Source of the DNA: WLJO01 sp046597895
GTDB lineage: Bacteria; Actinomycetota; Acidimicrobiia; Acidimicrobiales; Ilumatobacteraceae
Assembly: GCA_046597895.1 (NCBI GenBank)
Contig: JBKJJS010000208.1
Coordinates: forward strand, 1-8,572
DNA length: 8,572 nt
Direction: 5' to 3'
This document shows positions 1 through 5,341 of this stretch, piece after piece; position 1 is the first letter of the stretch; each line of letters begins with the position of its first letter. Below the pieces are notes generated by a model. That model saw only the letters and a list, made by a program, of their open reading frames with translations. It ran no database searches and was not told the origin of the DNA. Both the position numbers and the translations under genes were made by a program.

Positions 1-773
1 AAGTACGCCGAGTTGTAGATGCCCGGAGTGAGGAGGACGACCGTCGGCTCGGACCCCGCGCCGTCGGGTGCCAAGGAGAGCAGGAGCCGCTGAAGTTCGT
101 CGGTGTAGGCATCCACGGGCTCCACGCTGTAGCGCTCGAACAGGTCGGCGAACGCTCGCTTCGAGATGGCGCGGTTCTCCAGCACGTAGCTGACGCCGGA
201 CGGCACACGCAGGTTGTCCTCCAACACATAGAAGCGCCCGTCCGCCGCCCGGACGAGGTCACTCCCGCAGATGTGGGCCCACACGCCGAACTTCGGTCGC
301 ACGCCTCGGCACTCCGGGCGAAAGTTGGCGGAATGCTCCAGAAGTTCGGCCGGGAACACCCCATCGGCGATCACGCGCTGGTCGTTGTAGAGGTCGTCGA
401 TGAACAAGTTGAGCGCGCGCAGGCGCTGCACAAGACCGGCTTCCACGATGCGCCACTCGGCGGCGTCGATCAGGCGCGGTATGACATCGAACGGCCACGC
501 CCGATCGATCCCCCGCCCGTCCGAGTACACGGTGAAGGTGATGCCCATCGTGACGATGTCCAGGTTGGCGAGATCCTGGCGGGCGTACAACTCATCGATA
601 CCGAGTTCGCCGAGATGCTCGACAAGTGCCGCGGCGTGCGGATGGGCGGAGCCGTCGGGTCCGAGGAGTTCGTCCCTCGCGGCAGTGGCAGATCGAGTGG
701 AAGTGATGCTGCATGATGCCAGCCCTCGTCTCATCTGTGCCACGCCAGCTTCGGACCCGTATGTCCGCTCCAT
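1..773 (-). CDS. Circularly permuted ATP-grasp protein (N-terminal part, cut by window edge)
   Basis: The reverse strand encodes about 257 residues before the window ends, roughly half of the family's usual length, so the C-terminus lies outside. Family landmarks are clear: DELLGPDG near residue 34, MGITFTVYSDG near 76, RAWPFDVIPR near 91, a DDLYNDQRVIADG block near 126, then WAHICGSDLVR near 165 and VLEDNLRVPSGVSYVLENR from 183. These are hallmarks of the circularly permuted ATP-grasp family (DUF404/DUF407), presumed ATP-dependent carboxylate-amine/thiol ligases whose substrates are mostly unknown. The ATG at 773 lies 25 bases after the upstream gene's stop. A second in-frame ATG at 734 also leaves the conserved core intact, and neither has a convincing ribosome site. 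These proteins often sit with alpha-E and transglutaminase-like genes; if present here, those are beyond the left edge. Family assignment is firm, substrate unknown. Confidence 0.9.
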   Translation of the reverse strand, partial: MERTYGSEAGVAQMRRGLASCSITSTRSATAARDELLGPDGSAHPHAAALVEHLGELGIDELYARQDLANLDIVTMGITFTVYSDGRGIDRAWPFDVIPRLIDAAEWRIVEAGLVQRLRALNLFIDDLYNDQRVIADGVFPAELLEHSANFRPECRGVRPKFGVWAHICGSDLVRAADGRFYVLEDNLRVPSGVSYVLENRAISKRAFADLFERYSVEPVDAYTDELQRLLLSLAPDGAGSEPTVVLLTPGIYNSAY

Positions 774-798
774 GAAGATTCGGCGCGAGAAGGGCGTG

Positions 799-1413
799 CT
801 ACCTCGCGATGGATGGCAATGTCTCGCTGCCCTCAAACGCGAGCACGTCCGGTCGGGCCATGAAGCGAGGGGCCGGAAGGCTGACCGAACCTTGCGCGAC
901 CGAGGCGCCGACGAGCGTGGCGGGCATGGGCCAACGAGGGTCCCAGCACTCCACCGACGCCGGGTGTCTCGCGGGACCGGTCATCTCGATGTCGATCTCC
1001 TGTTGGACGAGGCGTAGGCCCCGCCCTTCCATCTCGACCGGCCAGAGGCTCGTCACGTATTGCACATCGGCCGCGCCAAGGTGGCGGATCGGGGCGGCGA
1101 ACTCGATGACGATGGAGCCGCCCCCAACCGTGAGCCGAACCCCGTCGAAGTCGACGTCGTCCGATGCCCCGATCACGAGTGCCCGCGCTCGTGCACCGTG
1201 GCGACACGACAGCCGTACCTGCGCACGGCCCCGAACGGCGATCACGGAGACCAGCATCGGCAGTGTCGGGTGGAGCGCAGGAGGCACCATCGCCACCCCC
1301 GGGGTGCCCGCCAACTCCCATGTCGCTTGCACGACGAACGTGTCGTCGAGCTCGAGCGGTTCAGGGCTTGCGAACACCGCGAGGCGGGCGGGATCGAGCG
1401 TGCCGTGCAGCAT
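799..1413 (-). CDS. Small lysine-free protein, possibly acetoacetate decarboxylase-like
   Basis: This encodes 204 residues with no signal peptide or membrane segment. Its ATG overlaps the stop of the upstream monooxygenase gene by one base (TGATG), so the two are probably translationally coupled. The segment VPPALHPTLPMLVSV (about 43-57), the AQVRLSCR stretch, and an ending with SVSLPAPRF plus PDVLAFEG resemble acetoacetate decarboxylase (ADC) superfamily proteins from memory. The match is weak and the protein is shorter than the typical 240-260. It contains no lysine at all, so the Schiff-base lysine of true acetoacetate decarboxylase cannot be present. If the family call is right, it is a non-decarboxylating or binding member. 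As an alternative it is simply an uncharacterised actinobacterial protein. That the gene is real is supported by the coupling and the uninterrupted frame; its function is not established. Confidence 0.7.
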   Translation of the reverse strand: MLHGTLDPARLAVFASPEPLELDDTFVVQATWELAGTPGVAMVPPALHPTLPMLVSVIAVRGRAQVRLSCRHGARARALVIGASDDVDFDGVRLTVGGGSIVIEFAAPIRHLGAADVQYVTSLWPVEMEGRGLRLVQQEIDIEMTGPARHPASVECWDPRWPMPATLVGASVAQGSVSLPAPRFMARPDVLAFEGSETLPSIAR

Positions 1414-2507
1414 CAGCGCGCCACCGCCGCGGGCCGGAATGCGGGGAGCACCTCACGGGCGAAAAGGCGGAGACTGTCGAGCACTTGCTGCTGCGGAATC
1501 ACATCGGCGGCGTTGAGGATGAAGTTCACCCCGTCCACGCCGATGGCCTCCCACCGCTTCAGTTCGGCGAGGACGTGGTCGGGGTCGCCGATGGCGAGTC
1601 CTTCGGGTGGCGCTCGTCGCTCGCCCGGGGCGCCGGTCTCCTTCATGGCCCGGGTGGCCTGGTTGCCGAGGGACCGGTAGGCGTCGGTGGGATACCACTC
1701 ACGGGTCCACAGCAGGTGGCTGTTGAGGAGCCCGAACGTGGCGGCCATCGCTCCACCGACCTCGGCGGCGCGGTCGAGCGACTCGTCGCAATACAGGAAG
1801 TTCTGCGTGGTCACCGACGGATTCACGAGTGCCACCGCCGGATCGCAGTTGGCGATGCGGCGGTGATACTCCGCCGTGCGTCGCTCCTGTTCGTCGTAAC
1901 TCACCGCCGCCACACCGAGGCATCCGAGCCCTCGGTCGGCGGCGTCGAGTTCGGTGCCAGGGGTGGTGACCGTGACCCACATCGGTGGGTGGGGGTCTTG
2001 TACGGGCTTGGGCAGCACGTTGCGTTCCGGCACGGTGCAGGACAGACCGCTGAAACTGAACGCCGTCTCGGTCCACATCCGGGGGAGGATCTCGATGTAC
2101 TCGCGCCACCACGCCTTCGTCAGATCCGGGTCGGCGGCGAACCCCCCGAGTTCGGTCCACGTCGAGGATCGGGCGGTACCGAATTCAAGGCGTCCACCGC
2201 TCAGGATGTCGAGCACCGCGGCCCGTTCGGCGACCCGGATTGGATGGTTCATCGCCGGCACGCACACGACCGCCCCGTGACCGACCCTGATGCGCTTCGT
2301 CGCCATGGCGACGGCGGTGAGGAACAGCTCAGGCGCGGAGCAGTGGCTGTACTCCTCGAGGAAGTGGTGCTCGACGGCCCACACCCAGTCGAAGCCGAGT
2401 TCGTCGGCGAGCACCGCTTGTTCGAGGGCATCGGCGTACACCTGCTGCTCGGCGCCACGGGTGAGTGGCCGAGGCACGGACAACTCGAAGAAGATCCCGA
2501 ACCGCAT
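1413..2507 (-). CDS. LLM-class flavin-dependent oxidoreductase (luciferase-like monooxygenase)
   Basis: This is a 364-residue cytoplasmic protein of the bacterial luciferase superfamily, whose members use reduced FMN or F420 to oxidise organic substrates within a TIM barrel. Diagnostic stretches are MRFGIFFELSVPRP at the N-terminus (beta-strand 1), the WAVEHHFLEEYSHCSAPE block at about 43-60, the strand and loop RIRVGHGAVVCVPAMNHPIR at 72-91, AAVLDILSGGRLEFGTARS at 96-114, and PHPPMWVTVTTPGTE at about 172-186. Length is normal for the family. I chose the ATG at 2507 because homologues characteristically begin MRFGIFFEL. An in-frame GTG at 2516 would add three residues. It heads a probable three-gene minus-strand operon with the ADC-like and ATP-grasp genes. 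The substrate and the choice of FMN or F420 cannot be read from sequence alone. Confidence 0.93.
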   Translation of the reverse strand: MRFGIFFELSVPRPLTRGAEQQVYADALEQAVLADELGFDWVWAVEHHFLEEYSHCSAPELFLTAVAMATKRIRVGHGAVVCVPAMNHPIRVAERAAVLDILSGGRLEFGTARSSTWTELGGFAADPDLTKAWWREYIEILPRMWTETAFSFSGLSCTVPERNVLPKPVQDPHPPMWVTVTTPGTELDAADRGLGCLGVAAVSYDEQERRTAEYHRRIANCDPAVALVNPSVTTQNFLYCDESLDRAAEVGGAMAATFGLLNSHLLWTREWYPTDAYRSLGNQATRAMKETGAPGERRAPPEGLAIGDPDHVLAELKRWEAIGVDGVNFILNAADVIPQQQVLDSLRLFAREVLPAFRPAAVAR

Positions 2508-2541
2508 CGCCGCCACCGTACGCGGCCGAAGGTGCCTGACC

Positions 2542-2547
2542 TAGGGT
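2542..2547 (+). promoter_or_regulatory. Candidate -10 element for leaderless serine hydrolase mRNA
   Basis: TAGGGT fits the actinobacterial TANNNT -10 pattern. Its end lies exactly six bases before the ATG at 2554, so transcription could start at the A of the start codon. That spacing is typical of leaderless actinobacterial transcripts, and the gene lacks a good Shine-Dalgarno sequence. The divergent gap is only 46 bases. No clear -35 element was found. Confidence 0.4.
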
Positions 2548-2553
2548 CGCGGC

Positions 2554-3660
2554 ATGGGGTTGGACAATGCTGCCATCGAAAAGTTGCGGACGCGAGCACG
2601 GCGGGAGGTCGACGAGGGATTGTTGCCGTCGTGCCAGTTCGCGCTGGGCTACCAGGGCGAACTCGTAGTGTCGGAGACGTATGGCGAAGCCACCGATGAG
2701 ACGCGATACGTGGTCTACTCCTCCACGAAACCGATCGTGGCGGGCGCCATGTGGGCACTCATCGGTGACGACCTCATCGACGTCTCGACACGGGTCGCGG
2801 ACTACGTCCCGGAGTTCGGTACGAACGGCAAGGATGTCATCACCGTCGAACAGGTGATGCTCCACACGTCGGGCTTCCCAGGGGCGCCCCTCGGAGTACT
2901 GGATGGAGCCACAACGGCGGGTCGATGCGCGGCGTTTTCCCGTTGGCGCTGCAACTGGGAACCAGGATCGAAGTTCGAGTATCACCCCTCGTCGGCGCAC
3001 TGGGTGCTCGCCGAGATCATCGAACGGGTCACCAAGCGGGACTTCCGCGACGTCGTGGAGGACCGAGTCACGACGCCCGCCGGCCTTCCGAAGGTGCTCG
3101 GCGCGTTGCCTCACCTGGCCGCAGAATTGAAGATCGTGGGCGAGCGGGCCACCCCGGACGAGATCGAAGCCGTCTTCGGAGTACGCGCACTGCCCGTCAC
3201 CGAGGTGACGCCCGAGGCCCTGTACGCGTTCAACGACCCGGCCGTACAGGCCGTCGGTCTGCCTGGCGGCGGTGGCGTGATGCGGGCTGCCGACCTTGCG
3301 ATGTACTACCAGGCGGTCCTGCACAACCCCGGTGGGATGTGGCGACCCGACGTGATCGACGACGCCCGGACCAACGTCCGCAACCGCTTCGCCGATCCGC
3401 TCACGGGCGTGCCGGTGAACCGAACCCTCGGGCTCGTCCAGGCCGCCGACGATGGCCGCAACAACCTCCGCGGCATGGGGCACACCGTCCACCCGGGCAC
3501 GATCGGCCACAACGGGGCGGCGGGACAGATCGCCTGGGGCGACCCCGTCACGGGCCTGTCGTTCGCCTACTGCACGAATGGCATCGACCAACACGAGATC
3601 CGCGAGCCCCGACGCACCAGCGCGCTGGCCAGCCTCGCCGCCGTCTGCGCCACTCCCTGA
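2554..3660 (+). CDS. Serine hydrolase, beta-lactamase/class C esterase family
   Basis: This 368-residue protein has the serine beta-lactamase-like fold (Pfam beta-lactamase, class C/EstB type). The nucleophile motif SxxK is SSTK at 56-59 (Ser56, Lys59). The second-motif tyrosine is probably Tyr143 in FEYHPSSAHW, and the third motif is GHNG (318-321) followed by AAGQIAW. The LHTSGFPG stretch at 103-110 is also typical of the family. The YxN motif reads Y-H-P rather than the classical Y-x-N, as in many esterase-like members. No signal peptide is present, so it should be cytoplasmic, which argues against a role in antibiotic resistance and for an esterase or amidase. It is transcribed divergently from the flavin monooxygenase with 46 bases between, so shared control is possible. 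The substrate is unknown. Confidence 0.92.
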   Translation: MGLDNAAIEKLRTRARREVDEGLLPSCQFALGYQGELVVSETYGEATDETRYVVYSSTKPIVAGAMWALIGDDLIDVSTRVADYVPEFGTNGKDVITVEQVMLHTSGFPGAPLGVLDGATTAGRCAAFSRWRCNWEPGSKFEYHPSSAHWVLAEIIERVTKRDFRDVVEDRVTTPAGLPKVLGALPHLAAELKIVGERATPDEIEAVFGVRALPVTEVTPEALYAFNDPAVQAVGLPGGGGVMRAADLAMYYQAVLHNPGGMWRPDVIDDARTNVRNRFADPLTGVPVNRTLGLVQAADDGRNNLRGMGHTVHPGTIGHNGAAGQIAWGDPVTGLSFAYCTNGIDQHEIREPRRTSALASLAAVCATP

Positions 3661-3665
3661 CCCGA

Positions 3666-3683
3666 GCGGCCCTCCGTGGCCGC
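3666..3683. terminator. G+C hairpin between convergent genes
   Basis: GCGGCC and GGCCGC form a perfect 6-bp stem with a 6-base loop (CTCCGT), between the stop of the serine hydrolase (3660) and the stop of the acyl-CoA dehydrogenase (3695). No T-tract follows on either strand, so it is not a canonical intrinsic terminator. A bidirectional terminator or RNA 3'-end stabiliser is the likely reading. Confidence 0.35.
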
Positions 3684-3694
3684 AGTGGCCGGCA

Positions 3695-4948
3695 TCATCC
3701 GACCGAAGCGGCCGATGGGGCCGAGGGCTCCTTCGGGAGGCCGAGCACTCGCTCGCCGACGATGTTGCGCTGGATCTGCGACGTGCCGCCCCAGATCGTC
3801 TCTGAGCGGCTGAAGAAGAACGCGGACATCATGGCGCTCACGGGATAGCCATCGCGCCGGCGATCACGTCCGGTGCCCGGCCACGAACCGGCGGGTGGCC
3901 CGGTTCCGATCAGCATCGACTCCGCGCCGAAGATGTCGAGCGCCAACTCCATTGCCGCCTGATGCATCTCGGACCAGAACATCTTGTTCGTGGCACCGAG
4001 CGCGGCCACCCCAGGGTCCTTCACCTTGTTGAGCGTGGCCGTGAGCGAACGCAGTCCGTTGATGCGCAGCAGCTGCGTCTTCGAGTAGAAGCGCATGAGG
4101 CGCTGACGCACGAGCGCATCGCCGAGCACGCCCCGCGCGCGTGCTGCGGCGACGAGCAGTCGGTACTCCTCCTCGAATCGCCGGTAGCCCGTCGTGGCGC
4201 TCATGCCCCGCTCGAACGCCAGCGTGGAGTTGGCGACCTTCCAGCCTTCGTTCACACCCCCGACCACGTTGTCCTTCGGGCAGCGGGCGTTGTCGAAAAA
4301 CACCTCGCAGAACTCGGCGGTACCGTCGGGCTGCACGATGCCGCGCACCTCCACTCCCGGCTGTTTCATCGGTACGAGGAGGTAGGAGATCCCCTTTTGC
4401 TTCGGGGCGTCCGGATCTGTGCGGGTGAGCAGGAAGCAGTAATCGGCGTGGTGACCCTGCGTGGTCCACACCTTCTGACCGTTGATGATCCACTCCTCAC
4501 CGTCGAGCACGGCCGACGTCTTCAGCGACGCGAGGTCCGAGCCCGAGTTGGGTTCGCTGAACCCCTGGCACCAACTCATCGAGCCGTTCAGGATCTTGGG
4601 AAGGAACGTCAATTTTTGCTCTTCGGTCCCCCATTGCAGGATGGTCGGCCCGACGAGCGTGTCGCCGAAAAAGTCCGCCCGGAGCGGGGCTTTGGCGTTG
4701 GCAAACTCCTCGGAGAGCACCACACCCTGCATCACCGAGAGTCCCTTTCCGCCATACTCGACTGGCCACGTGGAGCAGATCCATCCCCCGGCGAACAAGC
4801 GGGCCGGCCACTCGGCGTTGAAGCGGGTGCGCTGCTCAGGGCCCATCTCGAAATTCGGCTCGAACCATCCGGCGGGAAGGTTCTCCTGCAACCACGCCTT
4901 GATTTCAACTCGGAACGCCTCGGCGTCCGGCGGGTACGACAGTTCCAT
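3695..4948 (-). CDS. Acyl-CoA dehydrogenase, FadE type
   Basis: This 417-residue flavoenzyme should catalyse FAD-dependent alpha,beta-desaturation of an acyl-CoA thioester in fatty acid, branched-chain or steroid side-chain catabolism. It has the normal single-domain length. The N-terminal helical domain includes WPVEYGGKGL (61-70). The FAD/substrate signature CQGFSEPNSGSDLASLKTSA is at 127-146, the GQKVWTTQGHHADY strand at 157-170, and the C-terminal block ETIWGGTSQIQRNIVGERV at 383-401. The medium-chain enzyme's catalytic glutamate position (YEGT) is glycine here (WGGT, Gly387). The base, if the subunit is active alone, may be Glu246 in the AFERG helix, as proposed for FadE26-like and other long-chain-type members; that is inference. 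It converges with the serine hydrolase and diverges from the winged-helix gene. A perfect inverted repeat lies just upstream of its start. Confidence 0.96.
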   Translation of the reverse strand: MELSYPPDAEAFRVEIKAWLQENLPAGWFEPNFEMGPEQRTRFNAEWPARLFAGGWICSTWPVEYGGKGLSVMQGVVLSEEFANAKAPLRADFFGDTLVGPTILQWGTEEQKLTFLPKILNGSMSWCQGFSEPNSGSDLASLKTSAVLDGEEWIINGQKVWTTQGHHADYCFLLTRTDPDAPKQKGISYLLVPMKQPGVEVRGIVQPDGTAEFCEVFFDNARCPKDNVVGGVNEGWKVANSTLAFERGMSATTGYRRFEEEYRLLVAAARARGVLGDALVRQRLMRFYSKTQLLRINGLRSLTATLNKVKDPGVAALGATNKMFWSEMHQAAMELALDIFGAESMLIGTGPPAGSWPGTGRDRRRDGYPVSAMMSAFFFSRSETIWGGTSQIQRNIVGERVLGLPKEPSAPSAASVG

Positions 4949-4957
4949 GGGCTGAAT

Positions 4958-4975
4958 CTTGACCCAGCGGTCAAG
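4958..4975. promoter_or_regulatory. Perfect inverted repeat, candidate operator of the acyl-CoA dehydrogenase
   Basis: CTTGACC and GGTCAAG form perfect 7-bp arms around a 4-base centre (CAGC). The near edge is nine bases upstream of the dehydrogenase ATG. On the minus strand AAGATT (4955-4960) lies six bases from the ATG and could be a leaderless -10 overlapped by the repeat. The 18-bp palindrome is the size expected for a dimeric repressor such as TetR- or GntR-type regulators, common for fadE genes. No such regulator is encoded in the window. Confidence 0.45.
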
Positions 4976-4994
4976 TGCCGCACAAGGATCACGG

Positions 4995-5016
4995 GTTCAC
5001 AGCCCGTTCACAGTGT
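4995..5016 (+). repeat. 11-bp-period direct repeat of GTTCACAG (PhoP/OmpR-type box candidate)
   Basis: GTTCACAG occurs at 4995-5002 and again at 5006-5013, exactly 11 bases apart, so both copies face the same side of the helix. OmpR-family regulators bind direct repeats with this period, and the Streptomyces PhoP box is built from GTTCACC-like 11-bp units. It lies 32 bases before the chosen start of the winged-helix gene. The regulator is unknown. The encoded OmpR-type winged helix, PhoP or GlnR are candidates. Confidence 0.45.
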
Positions 5017-5026
5017 GCGAACGGGC
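5002..5026. repeat. Inverted repeat with 8-bp arms overlapping the direct repeat
   Basis: GCCCGTTC (5002-5009) and GAACGGGC (5019-5026) form a perfect 8-bp stem around a 9-base loop. The right arm can instead pair with GGCCCGT at 5035-5041, and the left arm with ACGGG at 4991-4995, so the stems exclude each other. It could be an operator, an RNA hairpin in the leader of the winged-helix gene, or both. Confidence 0.4.
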
Positions 5027-5047
5027 CGGAAATGGGCCCGTCATACC

Positions 5048-5341
5048 GTGCCCAAGGTGATTGGCACCCCAGAACCGTCCGTCGGCGCCCATGCAACTCG
5101 GCTCGGCCCGCAGGATCGCGCCGTGCTCGCCGTCCTCGTCGACTCGGCGGGCCGGGTCGTGAGTCGTCACGAACTCGTCAGGCGCGCCGGCCTCACCGAC
5201 CGCAGTGCACGGCGGTGCGATGCGATTCTCGTGCAGTTGCGGCGAGCGCTCGGGCCTGACGCGATCCGGACCGTGCGTTCGCGGGGGTGGATCTTGGCCC
5301 GCGAGGCGGCCGACGAGGCCCGCCTACTCCAGGAACCATGA
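5048..5341 (+). CDS. Small receiverless OmpR-type winged-helix protein
   Basis: This encodes about 97 residues. LGPQDRAVLAVLVDSAGRVV (19-38) followed by SRHELVRRAGLTD, then CDAILVQLRRALGPDAIRTV (57-76) and a final SRGWIL, match the OmpR/PhoB C-terminal DNA-binding domain: helix 1, helix 2, the LRR-containing recognition helix and the beta-hairpin wing with RGxxL. No receiver domain precedes it, so it is a stand-alone DNA-binding module or a divergent protein using that fold. Start choice is uncertain: in-frame GTG codons lie at 5015, 5048 and 5057, and no ATG is available. I chose 5048; a GGAAA at 5028-5032 is a rather distant possible ribosome site. The stop overlaps the antiporter's ATG (ATGA at 5338-5341), which implies translational coupling. 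The OmpR-like repeat upstream suggests possible autoregulation (inference). Confidence 0.8.
   Translation: MPKVIGTPEPSVGAHATRLGPQDRAVLAVLVDSAGRVVSRHELVRRAGLTDRSARRCDAILVQLRRALGPDAIRTVRSRGWILAREAADEARLLQEP

Noticed and set aside
1164..2699. 511-codon plus-strand open frame
   Set aside because: It overlaps the clearly real LLM oxidoreductase on the opposite strand, has His/Arg/Gly-rich composition and shows no recognisable domain.
2329..3594. 421-codon minus-strand open frame antisense to the serine hydrolase
   Set aside because: It shadows a gene with all three serine hydrolase motifs and runs into the oxidoreductase in another frame; no domain is recognisable.
3962..5047. Long plus-strand open frame upstream of the winged-helix gene
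   Set aside because: It is antisense to the acyl-CoA dehydrogenase, low in family-like content, and a by-product of high-GC codon bias. Only the part after about 5048 resembles a real domain.
5287..5337. In-frame GTG at 5287 as start of the antiporter fusion
   Set aside because: It would add 17 Arg/Gly/Pro-rich residues lying entirely inside the winged-helix gene. The ATG at 5338 overlaps that gene's stop and leads straight into a typical CPA2 N-terminus.
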